Source: Flavobacterium laiguense
GTDB lineage: Bacteria > Bacteroidota > Bacteroidia > Flavobacteriales > Flavobacteriaceae
Reading direction: 5' to 3'
Assembly: GCF_003097655.1 (NCBI RefSeq)
Contig: NZ_QCZH01000001.1
Location: forward strand, 1 to 64,000
Length of the DNA stretch: 64,000 bases
Shown: piece by piece, positions 34,225 to 42,862 of the stretch
Position numbering within the stretch: position 1 is the stretch's first letter
Layout of the letters: every line of letters begins with the position of its first letter
Position numbers and translations under genes: made by a program
The notes under the pieces: generated by a model
What the model saw: only the letters and a program-made list of their open reading frames with translations
Told to the model about the DNA's origin: nothing
Databases searched by the model: none

Positions 34225-35460
34225 TTACAATTGAAACATTTGAGTATTAACCGAAGTGGCTTTATTGGAAATAATTTCCGTAACAATTTTACCTGTTGCT
34301 GGCGCCAAACTTAATCCCATCATGGCATGTCCAGTGGCCAATACTAGATTCGATATTTTTTTGTCTCTTGCAATAATTGGCAATCCCGAAGGAGTACAGG
34401 GTCTGAAACCAAACCATATGTCTTTTTCTTCTGGCCTGTCAATTTTTAAATCGGGATAAAAATCATTGATACTGTTTACAATTCCCTGAAGCCTATTTTG
34501 ATTTATTTTCAAATCATTGGTATGGGTAATTTCCATAGTTCCTCCAAAACGAATATCCGTACTCATAGGTGTAACTGCCACTTTTCCTTCGCATAAAATG
34601 GAAGGAATTGAAGGTTTGTCTGTTCTGTTATTCAAAGTAAAACTATATCCTTTTCCAGGCAATATAGAAATATTAATATCTAATTTCTTGGCGATCTCCG
34701 GACTCCAGGATCCAGAAGCCAGCACCACTTCGTCTGTTGCAAATTCTCCCTTGTCTGTAATAATTCCAGAAATTGTATTGTTTTGCATTCTAAAATCTTT
34801 CACCAAAGTATTACTATGCACGGCAACATTCATGCGCTTGAGTTCTTCCTTGATGAATTGCATGAATTTTTGTGGATACAAATGAGCATCACTTTTATAA
34901 TGAACTCCGCCTATGACATCGGTTCTGGTTCCTGTTTCTAATTTTGAAACTCCTTCCTTGGAAAGAAAATCTACCTCCAGTCCCAAACGTTGCGCTTCTT
35001 TACCTTCATGCTGTATTTCTTCGGCTACTTTATCCGTTTTATAAAGCATTAACAATCCTTTTTCTTCATAGAAAAAAGAATGATTTTCACGGTCTAAATC
35101 CTGAAATAATTCTTTACTCAACAAAGCCAAATCTCTAAGCGCCGGCATTGATTTCTCTACGTGTTGCGGCGTGGCGTGTTTGTAAAACTGCAAACCCCAT
35201 TTTATCAAATCGTAACTCAATCTTGGTTTTACATAAAACGGACTCTGACTATCAAACATCCATTTCATTCCTTGCGCAATCATTCCTGGCTGAGCCATCG
35301 GAATGATATGAGAAGGGACAATCATCCCTGCATTTCCATAAGAACAACCATCGGTCATGTCCGATTTGTCAAAAACAACTACCTGATATCCTTCTTTGGC
35401 TAGATAATAAGCCGAGCACAGCCCGATTATTCCTCCACCCACAATACTTACTTTTTTCAT
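34225..35460 (-). CDS. FAD-dependent D-amino acid dehydrogenase, probable D-hydroxyproline dehydrogenase
   Basis: A 411-residue DAO-type flavoprotein. The FAD motif KVSIVGGGIIGLCSAYYLAKEG starts at the second residue, and the C-terminal segment GFRPCTPSGLPIIAR … LATGHAMMGLSLAPATG is the DadA-type signature. In the 4-hydroxyproline pathway the cis-4-hydroxy-D-proline made by the epimerase is oxidised to delta-1-pyrroline-4-hydroxy-2-carboxylate by such an enzyme. The ATG at 35460 is chosen since it puts the FAD motif at the N-terminus; a longer frame to 35508 adds 16 residues. The epimerase gene lies 197 bp upstream. Confidence 0.9.
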   Translation of the reverse strand: MKKVSIVGGGIIGLCSAYYLAKEGYQVVVFDKSDMTDGCSYGNAGMIVPSHIIPMAQPGMIAQGMKWMFDSQSPFYVKPRLSYDLIKWGLQFYKHATPQHVEKSMPALRDLALLSKELFQDLDRENHSFFYEEKGLLMLYKTDKVAEEIQHEGKEAQRLGLEVDFLSKEGVSKLETGTRTDVIGGVHYKSDAHLYPQKFMQFIKEELKRMNVAVHSNTLVKDFRMQNNTISGIITDKGEFATDEVVLASGSWSPEIAKKLDINISILPGKGYSFTLNNRTDKPSIPSILCEGKVAVTPMSTDIRFGGTMEITHTNDLKINQNRLQGIVNSINDFYPDLKIDRPEEKDIWFGFRPCTPSGLPIIARDKKISNLVLATGHAMMGLSLAPATGKIVTEIISNKATSVNTQMFQL

Positions 35461-35657
35461 TATCTCTATAAATTTGAAAAAATCATTGGCATGAAGAATA
35501 GCCAACACAGCAATGATTTTTTTTTAGAATATCATTTTTTGGAGTTCTACCACTAGTTTTGTGGATATTCTTTTTTTGCCGCGAATTATTCACGAATTAT
35601 TTCATTATAATCTTAAAGAAATTAGTGCCAATTTGTGTAATTCGTGGCTAACTTTTT

Positions 35658-36668
35658 TTAAATTACCTGAAATCCAAACGCATACGGATCGTCATCTTCG
35701 TCAATAACAATATTATTATAGCCATATACTTTTGCCCAACCTTGAATACTTGGCACTATGGCTTTGATGTCTCCAATGGTGGTTTCTTCTACTACTCTGC
35801 CAATAAACTTGCTGCCTATATAGCTTTCATGAATGTAATCTTCTCCTTTTTTCAATTTTCCTTTCGCATGAAGTTGCGCTAATCTTGCGGATGTTCCTGT
35901 CCCACAAGGAGAACGATCGATAGCTTTATCTCCATAAAAAACCGCATTTCTACCCGAAGATGTTGGATCTAATGGTTCGCCCGTCCATAACATATGACTC
36001 ACATCACGAATGGTATCATTCTCAGGATGGATAAATAGATTCGGATATTTTTCGTTGATTCGTTTACGAACTTCTTGGCTGTATTGCACAATTTTGCCAG
36101 CAGTAAAATCCTGTACTCCCGAAAAGTTTTTTTGCGGATCCACTATGGCATAATAATTTCCGCCGTAAGCGACGTCAAAAGTAATCGCGCCCAATTCAGG
36201 GCAATCAACCGTTAATCCTTCGGCAGCCAAATACGATTTGACATTCGTCAAACGTACCCAATCCACTTTTTTACCGGTTTGTTGGTATTCTATATTAACC
36301 AAACCAGCAGGAGCTTCCATTTTAATTTTTCCAGGGATTTTTGGAGTTACCAATCCTTCTTCTATAGCAATAGTAATGGTTCCAATAGTTCCGTGTCCAC
36401 ACATGGGCAAACAACCGGAGGTTTCTATAAAAAGAATACCAAAATCATTGTCCGGATTGCTTGGCGGATACAGAATACTTCCACTCATCATGTCATGACC
36501 ACGTGGCTCGAACATCAATCCCTTACGAATCCAGTCATATTCTTTTAGAAAATGTTGTCGTTTCTCGCTCATATTAGCCCCAATAAGATTAGGACCTCCA
36601 CCAGCAACTACTCTCACAGGGTTTCCACAGGTATGTGCATCAACACAAAAAAAAGTTTTTCTTGGCAT
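35658..36668 (-). CDS. 4-hydroxyproline epimerase
   Basis: A 336-residue proline racemase superfamily enzyme with both catalytic cysteines, Cys90 (MCGHG) and Cys255 (DRSPCGTGTSARL). The motif FCVDAHTCGNPVRVV at the N-terminus is common to hydroxyproline epimerases. It converts trans-4-hydroxy-L-proline to cis-4-hydroxy-D-proline, the first step. Proline racemase is the alternative, but the neighbouring dehydrogenase, deaminase and semialdehyde dehydrogenase make the hydroxyproline role strong. Its ATG overlaps the stop of the aldehyde dehydrogenase gene by one base. Confidence 0.95.
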   Translation of the reverse strand: MPRKTFFCVDAHTCGNPVRVVAGGGPNLIGANMSEKRQHFLKEYDWIRKGLMFEPRGHDMMSGSILYPPSNPDNDFGILFIETSGCLPMCGHGTIGTITIAIEEGLVTPKIPGKIKMEAPAGLVNIEYQQTGKKVDWVRLTNVKSYLAAEGLTVDCPELGAITFDVAYGGNYYAIVDPQKNFSGVQDFTAGKIVQYSQEVRKRINEKYPNLFIHPENDTIRDVSHMLWTGEPLDPTSSGRNAVFYGDKAIDRSPCGTGTSARLAQLHAKGKLKKGEDYIHESYIGSKFIGRVVEETTIGDIKAIVPSIQGWAKVYGYNNIVIDEDDDPYAFGFQVI

Positions 36669-38254
36669 TATACTATCGGTAAAGAGGTTTGTTTATTATT
36701 AACAGATCTAAAGATTCCTAATGGATTTTCATTTTGCAATTCCGTAGGCAGTAAATCATTCGGCCAGTTTTGAAAACTAAAAGGTCTTACCCAACGTTTC
36801 ACCGCGTGGATTCCAACAGCGGTAAACCTAGAATCAGATGAAGCAGGATAAGGGCCACCGTGAATCATTGAAGGACAAACTTCAACTCCGGTAGGCACAC
36901 CATTCATAATTAGTCGTCCTACTCTATTTTGCAAAGAGGCTATAACACTTACGTAATTTTTAATTTCAGATCCTTCGGAAAGGATTGTAGCGGTTAATTG
37001 CCCGTCTAGTTGGTTAATTATTGAAACCAATTGCACTTCATCATCACATTGCACGATAATAGAAAACGGACCAAAAACTTCATGGCTTAAGGTTTCATTT
37101 TCTAAAAATGTTTTCCCATCTACTGTAAGCAACGTTTGAGAAGCATAATTTGGGGCTATTTCTCCTTTATATTCCGCAACGGTAAGTACACCATTTTGAG
37201 ATTTCAACAATTCTTTTCCTTGATTAAAGTCGGCTTTAATGGAAGGATGTAACATACAAGATGGAGCAATTTTTTCAATTTCGGCAGACAACTCAGAAAT
37301 AAAACGAGTTAAAGATTCTCCTTTTATACCCAATAATAAACCTGGATTGGTGCAAAACTGCCCCGTTCCCATCGTGATGGAACCTGCATAAGTTGAAGCC
37401 CATTTTTGACTTTCATTTTCTAAAGCTTTTGGCAAAATAACCACTGGGTTTATACTCCCCATTTCGGCAAAAACAGGAATGGGTTCCGGACGTTGTGCCG
37501 CCAAATCATATAACGCTCTACCGCCTTTGATACTTCCGGTAAATCCAACCCCTTTTACGAGAGGATGACTCACTAAAGCACCTCCTACAACAACTCCACT
37601 ACCTATAAGATTTGAAAAAACACCTTCTGGCATGTTTGTCTTTTGCGCTGCTTTGATAACTGCCGAAGCCACCATTTCGCCAGTACCAATATGCATCGAA
37701 TGGCTCTTTACAATTACAGGACATCCAGCTGCCAAAGCCGAAGCGGTATCGCCTCCAGCTGTTGAAAAAGCAAACGGAAAATTACTGGATCCAAATACAA
37801 CAATTGGTCCTATAGGAACCAACATTTTACGCAAATCTTCTTTTGGGAGCGGTTGTCTACCTGGAACTGCAGTATCCAATGTGGCCTCTACCCAACTTCC
37901 CTCCATAAGCATATCGGCAAAAGAAAGCAGTTGAAAAATGGTTCTACCCCTTTCCCCTTCGGCACGTCCTCTGGGCAAACCTGATTCTGTACAATAGATC
38001 TCCAATAACGGATCTCCAATCGCTAAAATCTCGTCTGCAATAGCATTCAAAAAAGCTGCTTTTTCTTTGCCTGAACAATTTTTATAAACCTTAAAAGCCT
38101 GATCCGCCAAAGCAACTGTTTTTTCAATCTCCGCTTGGGTGGCTTCTGTAAATGTCCAATCATTTTCAATATTAAGCTGTGGATTTATCGTTTTAAACGT
38201 TTTGGTTCCACTGGCCACAAGCTGACTTCCTATATAATTTTTCCCTGTAATCAT
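36668..38254 (-). CDS. 2-oxoglutarate semialdehyde dehydrogenase (NADP+) candidate
   Basis: A 528-residue aldehyde dehydrogenase. The catalytic Cys301 (GTGQFCTNPG) and general-base Glu264 (VFAEMGSINPV) are present, with the cofactor motif GFTGSIKGG at 238-246. The long form with FCTNPGL is typical of 2,5-dioxovalerate (2-oxoglutarate semialdehyde) dehydrogenases. It would catalyse the last step of 4-hydroxyproline breakdown to 2-oxoglutarate. Oxidation of aminoadipate semialdehyde from hydroxylysine is an attractive second possibility, not proven. It is translationally coupled to the epimerase. Confidence 0.92.
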   Translation of the reverse strand: MITGKNYIGSQLVASGTKTFKTINPQLNIENDWTFTEATQAEIEKTVALADQAFKVYKNCSGKEKAAFLNAIADEILAIGDPLLEIYCTESGLPRGRAEGERGRTIFQLLSFADMLMEGSWVEATLDTAVPGRQPLPKEDLRKMLVPIGPIVVFGSSNFPFAFSTAGGDTASALAAGCPVIVKSHSMHIGTGEMVASAVIKAAQKTNMPEGVFSNLIGSGVVVGGALVSHPLVKGVGFTGSIKGGRALYDLAAQRPEPIPVFAEMGSINPVVILPKALENESQKWASTYAGSITMGTGQFCTNPGLLLGIKGESLTRFISELSAEIEKIAPSCMLHPSIKADFNQGKELLKSQNGVLTVAEYKGEIAPNYASQTLLTVDGKTFLENETLSHEVFGPFSIIVQCDDEVQLVSIINQLDGQLTATILSEGSEIKNYVSVIASLQNRVGRLIMNGVPTGVEVCPSMIHGGPYPASSDSRFTAVGIHAVKRWVRPFSFQNWPNDLLPTELQNENPLGIFRSVNNKQTSLPIV

Positions 38255-38348
38255 TGTCTGAATTTAATATCATTAACATTAATTTATAAGCTAACATTTG
38301 GTAAAAAACAAGGCTTAAAATCCCATAACGACAAAATGTCGAATCAAG

Positions 38349-38371
38349 AGATAGTCTTAAGTAAGACTATC
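38349..38371. repeat. Intergenic hairpin between deaminase and aldehyde dehydrogenase genes
   Basis: GATAGTCTTA pairs with TAAGACTATC around a very small loop. No T-run follows on either strand. It lies in the 178-bp gap, which also holds CCAACTTTAAGTAACCAAACTTAA-type degenerate repeats. It may be an operator or processing site. Confidence 0.45.
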
Positions 38372-38432
38372 CCTGAACCAACTTTAAGTAACCAAACTTA
38401 ACTAAATAACCTAACTAAAAGAACTGGCATTA

Positions 38433-39338
38433 TTATAAATTAGGAAGAGTGGGTCTTGTTCTCAATCCTTCATTAATTATAGCCAGAACTCTTTCTCTTT
38501 CTGCTCCTTGAAGCGTCAATCTAGGCGCACGAACATATTCTGTCCCTAAACCTGTAGCTACCTCAGCCAATTTGATGTTCTGAACCAAAAAGGCATTAAT
38601 ATCCAATTCCAACAAAGGCAAAAACCATCTGTAGATAGCTAAAGCTTCATCAATTCGTCCAGCTTTTGCCAATTTGAAAATAGTAACCGTTTCTTTTGGA
38701 AAAGCATCCACCAAACCAGAGACCCATCCATGAGACCCCATCAAAATACTTTCTAAAGCCAATGTATCCACACCAGAAAGAATCTTCAAACGGTCGCCAA
38801 AACGATTAATGATTCTAGTCACATTCGAAATATCCCTAGTAGATTCTTTTACGGCCTGAATGTTATCGAATTTTAATATTTCTTCAAACATATCCAATGT
38901 AACCTCGGTTTTATAATCAACCGGATTATTGTATACCATAATAGGCAATGAAGTGTTTTTTGCAACTTCAGAAAAATAAACAACAGTTTCATGTTCTGAT
39001 GCAGCATAACGCATTGGTGGCAACATCATTAGTCCTTTTGCTCCATCTTTTTCAGCTTGGTTTGCTGCCGCAATAGCCCCACGAGTCGTTTGCTCTGCTA
39101 TGTTCATAATAATAGGAACTTGCCCGCCAACAATTCCAACAGTACCTCTAACTAATTCTCTTTTTTCTTCTTCTAATAAGGTACTGGCTTCTCCAAGAGT
39201 TCCCCCTAAAATTATCCCACTAACTCCTGCTTCAAGCTGTGCTTTTACATTCACTTCAAACATGTTGAAGTCTAATTTGTCATCCGCTGTAAACTTGGTA
39301 GTAACTGCCGGCATTACGCCTTTCCATTGAATACTCAT
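38433..39338 (-). CDS. DHDPS-family delta-1-pyrroline-4-hydroxy-2-carboxylate deaminase candidate
   Basis: A 301-residue class I aldolase-fold protein of the dihydrodipicolinate synthase/NAL family. The Schiff-base Lys164 (AVKEST) and Tyr136 (VYNNPVD) are present, as is GGTLGEASTL at 45-54. In hydroxyproline clusters a member of this family deaminates and dehydrates delta-1-pyrroline-4-hydroxy-2-carboxylate to 2-oxoglutarate semialdehyde. The ATG at 39338 is preferred over a GTG two codons upstream because the former sits 14 nt after the predicted transcription start. First gene of the minus-strand operon and divergent from the AraC gene. Confidence 0.92.
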   Translation of the reverse strand: MSIQWKGVMPAVTTKFTADDKLDFNMFEVNVKAQLEAGVSGIILGGTLGEASTLLEEEKRELVRGTVGIVGGQVPIIMNIAEQTTRGAIAAANQAEKDGAKGLMMLPPMRYAASEHETVVYFSEVAKNTSLPIMVYNNPVDYKTEVTLDMFEEILKFDNIQAVKESTRDISNVTRIINRFGDRLKILSGVDTLALESILMGSHGWVSGLVDAFPKETVTIFKLAKAGRIDEALAIYRWFLPLLELDINAFLVQNIKLAEVATGLGTEYVRAPRLTLQGAERERVLAIINEGLRTRPTLPNL

Positions 39339-39358
39339 AATCACTAATGTTTTTTTTT

Positions 39359-39366
39359 CAAAATTA
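39359..39366 (-). promoter_or_regulatory. -7 box of the 4-hydroxyproline operon
   Basis: CAAAATTA on plus reads TAATTTTG on minus, an exact TAnnTTTG, 20 bp upstream of the deaminase ATG. Confidence 0.65.
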
Positions 39367-39409
39367 AATATTTGACACAGATAAAACCTTTAATAAATTA
39401 TCCACAACA

Positions 39410-39424
39410 AATACTATATTACCC
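39410..39424. promoter_or_regulatory. Candidate AraC-family operator (AATACTATATTACCC)
   Basis: It lies about midway between the divergent -7 boxes at 39359 and 39474 and shares AATACTATATTA plus CCC with 20435-20450. For the minus-strand operon it is about 45-60 bp upstream of the -7 box, a usual activator position. Assignment by position and sharing only. Confidence 0.4.
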
Positions 39425-39473
39425 TGTACTAAAAAATATTAATAAATATTGAGTAATATATGCAAATATCTTT

Positions 39474-39481
39474 TATATTTG
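39474..39481 (+). promoter_or_regulatory. -7 box of the AraC-type regulator gene
   Basis: TATATTTG, an exact TAnnTTTG, 20 bp upstream of the ATG at 39502. Its position rules out an in-frame start at 39460. Confidence 0.7.
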
Positions 39482-39501
39482 AATCAATTAAACCACTAAA
39501 A

Positions 39502-40347
39502 ATGAAAGTATTCCCCTTTAAAATACCAAAACCGAAAGAAGAGGCGCTGATTTATCAAGAAGATAAAGAAGTTGTTTTTTATGGTAAATTACACCAACAT
39601 GAAGAAATCCAAATTAGCTACATTGCCAATGGTGAAGGGAATATTCTTGTTGGAGATACAATTACTGGCTATCAAAAAGGAAATCTTGTTGTATTAGGAA
39701 GTAATCTACCCCATGTATTTAGAAGCGAAATCAATGCTGATGAAACATCTATTATGATGACCTTATTTTTCACAGTAAATTCTTTCGGCAACAATTTCTT
39801 TGATCTCCCTGAATTTAAAATACTCGAATCCTTTTTTACTTCCATAAAAAATGGTTTCAAAATAGATAGCATTTCACAAAAAACTGTAAATCAATTCAAG
39901 AAATTAAAAAAAGCCAATGAGTTTGATCGCTTTATACTGTTTTTTAAAATAATAAAAAGCATTTGTCTCCATGAGAAAAAAGCACTTTCCAATTTCATCT
40001 ATGACAAACCTTTTACGGATAGAGAAGGTAAAAGAATGCAGTTGGTTTTTGACTATGTGATGACCAATTACCAAAGGGACATTTCTTTAGAGGAAATTGC
40101 GTCCTTGTCTAATATGACTAAAAATGCCTTTTGCCGTTATTTTAAATTAAGAACCAATAAAACATTTTTTCAGTTCTTGATTGATATTCGTATCGAACGG
40201 GCAAGTAAATTATTATTGAAGAATCGTGAACTTTCTGTTATAGAAATTGCCGAATTATGTGGTTTTAACAACATTTCCAATTTCAACAGAAAATTCAAAG
40301 AATTGAAACATAGCTCTCCATTACAATATAGGAAATCAAATACCTAA
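39502..40347 (+). CDS. AraC-family transcriptional regulator of the island
   Basis: A 281-residue regulator. The N-terminal half is a cupin-type sensor (HQHEEIQISYIANGEGNILVG near residues 33-55, GNLVVLGSNLPHVF). The C-terminal 100 residues hold two helix-turn-helix motifs (ISLEEIASLSNMTKNAFCRYF and LSVIEIAELCGFNNISNFNRKFK). Cupin-AraC proteins usually activate nearby catabolic operons on ligand binding. Divergent transcription from the 4-hydroxyproline operon makes that its likely target, with 3-hydroxyproline/hydroxylysine genes possibly under the same control. The ligand is unknown. Confidence 0.93.
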   Translation: MKVFPFKIPKPKEEALIYQEDKEVVFYGKLHQHEEIQISYIANGEGNILVGDTITGYQKGNLVVLGSNLPHVFRSEINADETSIMMTLFFTVNSFGNNFFDLPEFKILESFFTSIKNGFKIDSISQKTVNQFKKLKKANEFDRFILFFKIIKSICLHEKKALSNFIYDKPFTDREGKRMQLVFDYVMTNYQRDISLEEIASLSNMTKNAFCRYFKLRTNKTFFQFLIDIRIERASKLLLKNRELSVIEIAELCGFNNISNFNRKFKELKHSSPLQYRKSNT

Positions 40348-40385
40348 GGAATCCGTATCATTTATTGGAAAGCAAATAAAAAACA

Positions 40386-40422
40386 AAACCCGACAAAAAT
40401 TAATTTGTCGGGTTTCGTTTTT
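40386..40422. terminator. Terminator between convergent AraC and PH-domain genes
   Basis: AAACCCGACAAA pairs with TTTGTCGGGTTT around AATTAA, followed by CGTTTTTT on plus. Confidence 0.88.
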
Positions 40423-40443
40423 TAAATACAGTTGCAGTTTAGA

Positions 40444-41139
40444 CTACATATAACTCAAGATCTCTTTTTTGAGAGCATCATACTCCCCTTGCAGAATCAA
40501 ACCGTTATCGAGTAGCTTTTTATAATTTTGAAGTTTCGCAAAAAGTTCGTCTTGTGTCAATTCGCTTGCCTTTTTTTCAGCTGAAGTCGTTGTGCTTTCT
40601 ACAATAGGTTCTGCATAATTAGAAACTACTGGCATTATTTCGGCAAAATCAGTTACTTCTTCTGTTTCCATTTCTTCAATCAATTCTGACTCATGGATTA
40701 ATGACGGAGCAATTTCTTCAGTTATTACAGAGGTTACAGCCCCATTTTTCAAAATATCCAATTGTTCTTTGGCATAGGTAAATATTTTACGAGCTTGAAT
40801 CTTCGGAATATAATCAATCGAAACCTGCATATCTGTTTTGGTGGAAAAAGAGAATTCAGATCCCAATATGTTTTCCTTTACAAAAGTCCCCTCGATGTCA
40901 TCCCAAGTATAATCAATAAAATTCATGGATAGACCCAGATTTTTGGGTTGGCAAATAATAATCCTTTTATTGGTCATCACAATACTATCCGGAAGTACGG
41001 TCAATGCCGGTTTTTTTTGCACAGCAATATACCCGATTACTTCGTTTTTCATCAAAATATCATTCAATTTTGAAGTGACTTTCTCGATAGCTTTTGGGTC
41101 TTGTTCTTCGTTTAAAAACTTTTTAAATTGTTCTTTCAT
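40444..41139 (-). CDS. PH domain and SHOCT domain protein
   Basis: A 231-residue cytoplasmic protein. A bacterial PH-like domain occupies about residues 20-130 (TVLPDSIVMTNKRIIIC … FIDYTWDDIEG). An acidic, low-complexity linker (about 140-190) leads to a C-terminal SHOCT motif (LTQDELFAKLQNYKKLLDNG … EYDALKKEIL). SHOCT segments are short oligomerisation or targeting modules. No catalytic function is indicated. It stands alone on the minus strand. Confidence 0.85.
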   Translation of the reverse strand: MKEQFKKFLNEEQDPKAIEKVTSKLNDILMKNEVIGYIAVQKKPALTVLPDSIVMTNKRIIICQPKNLGLSMNFIDYTWDDIEGTFVKENILGSEFSFSTKTDMQVSIDYIPKIQARKIFTYAKEQLDILKNGAVTSVITEEIAPSLIHESELIEEMETEEVTDFAEIMPVVSNYAEPIVESTTTSAEKKASELTQDELFAKLQNYKKLLDNGLILQGEYDALKKEILSYM

Positions 41140-41212
41140 TTTTTTATAAAGTTGCTGAGTTACTAAGTAACTGAGTTGCTATGTTTTTTTAATTGTTATA
41201 CAAAAGTAATGC

Positions 41213-41584
41213 CTAATTTTCTAATTCAATAATTTCACTTTGGATTTTCTTAGTCAAACTTTTAAAAACCAACTCATAAGAATGATCAATCAATTCTTTG
41301 ATCAGAGAATCCGAGGCATCCTTATTTACTCCAATCGTGTTCCAATGAATTTTACTCATGTGATAGCCCGGTTTAATATCGCCATATTGTGCACGTAATT
41401 CTTGAGCACGATCTGGATCGCATTTCAAATTGACCGATGGCTCCCCTTTTTCCCATTGACTTAAAGATGACAAAGCAAACATTTTTCCGCCTACTTTGAA
41501 GACCAACGTATCTTCATCGAAAGGAAAATGTTCCGTAACTCCTTTTTTGGAAAGGCAATATTCGTAATAGATTTCTAGATTCAT
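41213..41584 (-). CDS. MmcQ/YjbR family protein
   Basis: A 123-residue protein with the YjbR double-wing fold signature: CLSKKGVTEHFPFDED near the start, the strand VFKVGGKMFALSSL, and PGYHMSKIHWNTI. Members are small cytoplasmic proteins with an MmcQ/CyaY-like fold and unproven DNA-binding ability. Its ATG overlaps the stop of the upstream acetyltransferase gene (4 nt), so the two are co-translated. Confidence 0.9.
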   Translation of the reverse strand: MNLEIYYEYCLSKKGVTEHFPFDEDTLVFKVGGKMFALSSLSQWEKGEPSVNLKCDPDRAQELRAQYGDIKPGYHMSKIHWNTIGVNKDASDSLIKELIDHSYELVFKSLTKKIQSEIIELEN

Positions 41585-41982
41585 ATTTTTATTTTTTCCA
41601 TCATTCTTTCTGGGTATGCCAAGGCGCTGAAACCAAATTTCTCATACAAAAAATGAGCGTCTTTGGTCGCCAATCTCCATATTTTAACCTCTTTCAAAAC
41701 GGGTTCCTCCATCATCGCTGAAATTAAGATTGAAGAATATCCTTTTCCTCTATGTTCTTCGGTTATAAAAACATCCATCATATAGGCAAAAACCACATAA
41801 TCGGTAATCACTCTGGCAAAGCCAATTTGGACATCATCGAGATAAATTCCAAAACAAACCGAACTATCAATGGTTCTTTGCACTTCATCGATGGTTCTTC
41901 CAGCAGCCCAATAAATATCTTTCAAAAAATCTTGAATGAAAGGAATATTCAGCTTTTTTTTATCTGTTGAAACGGCAATCAT
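41581..41982 (-). CDS. GNAT family N-acetyltransferase
   Basis: A 133-residue single GNAT domain. The acetyl-CoA loop is EEHRGKGYSSILISAMM, preceded by the strands VQIGFARVITDYVVFAYMMDVFI and followed by FLYEKFGFSAL. The substrate is unknown. It lies between the cyclase gene upstream (11 nt) and the YjbR gene downstream (overlapping), forming a three-gene operon. Confidence 0.92.
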   Translation of the reverse strand: MIAVSTDKKKLNIPFIQDFLKDIYWAAGRTIDEVQRTIDSSVCFGIYLDDVQIGFARVITDYVVFAYMMDVFITEEHRGKGYSSILISAMMEEPVLKEVKIWRLATKDAHFLYEKFGFSALAYPERMMEKIKI

Positions 41983-41993
41983 ACCTATTTATT

Positions 41994-42773
41994 TTAAATT
42001 TCTATTTGCCCATTAATTGTCAAAGGCTGATATAATATGGGTTTACTCGGACTGGCATCATTTTCGAAAGAAGCGATTTGTAAATTCAACAAATAACTGC
42101 CGTCTTCCACTTCTTCTGGAACATAAATCATTTCAGTAATCGTGCAATCCAATCGCGCACTAGCATTTAAATTGTTTACATCTTTTACATTCCAAAATGC
42201 TTTGTGCGCCAATAATTTTCCTTCATCGTGTTCTTTGTCTACACTTGGCAAATCTATCAATAAATGTTTGATGCCGTTTTCACGAATGAAAAGTGCCGCA
42301 TCCTCTGCCAGATAAGGCGGATTGGTATTCGAATAATTAAGGGATTTTTTTATTTTAAAATTGGGTAAGGTTCGAATAACTATAGCTTCCGGTGTTTTCA
42401 AACCCAATGCTATTTTAACTTGATTTCTAGAAATCACCAAATCTTCTCCTTTCATTTCAGGGACAATAGAAATCAGTTCTGCCAAAAAGAAAAATTGTTT
42501 CAGCGATTGATTAATACTGTGAAATTCTCTGGTAATGTGTCCCAAACATTCCGTATGTGTTCCGTGTCCGTGTGGGTTGAAGGAGATGTTATTGAAATTT
42601 GTAGAAGCGCCATCTTTTATACTCCCAATCCATTCTCCAAAAACTACGGGTTCTATTACAGGTTTTTCGATATACCATGCGATAGGATTCTCCTCAGTAT
42701 TGGTTATGGGAATAGAAATATCAATTGGTTTTGATAGGTCGACTTTAAATTCGTTGTTGATGTTTGCTATCAT
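41994..42773 (-). CDS. Cyclase (kynurenine formamidase-like) family hydrolase
   Basis: A 259-residue metal-dependent hydrolase of the cyclase family. The signature NPHGHGTHTECLGH (H68, H70, H73) provides the metal ligands; the start PIDISIPI and the RTLPNFK and LLIDLPSVD strands match. Family members include arylformamidases. The THTE variant (Glu instead of the usual Asp) is seen in Bacteroidota members. The substrate is not determined. First gene of the operon with the GNAT and YjbR genes. Confidence 0.87.
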   Translation of the reverse strand: MIANINNEFKVDLSKPIDISIPITNTEENPIAWYIEKPVIEPVVFGEWIGSIKDGASTNFNNISFNPHGHGTHTECLGHITREFHSINQSLKQFFFLAELISIVPEMKGEDLVISRNQVKIALGLKTPEAIVIRTLPNFKIKKSLNYSNTNPPYLAEDAALFIRENGIKHLLIDLPSVDKEHDEGKLLAHKAFWNVKDVNNLNASARLDCTITEMIYVPEEVEDGSYLLNLQIASFENDASPSKPILYQPLTINGQIEI

Positions 42774-42862
42774 AATTTAACGCGGATTTTACAGATATAC
42801 TAACGCGGAATCAACGGATTTTACATCAGCGTTGTTTACATCCGTTTTATTTGAGTTCTATT

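Noticed and set aside
35658..36668. Proline racemase as the function of the Cys/Cys enzyme
   Set aside because: The surrounding dehydrogenase, deaminase and semialdehyde dehydrogenase define the 4-hydroxyproline route, which needs an epimerase.
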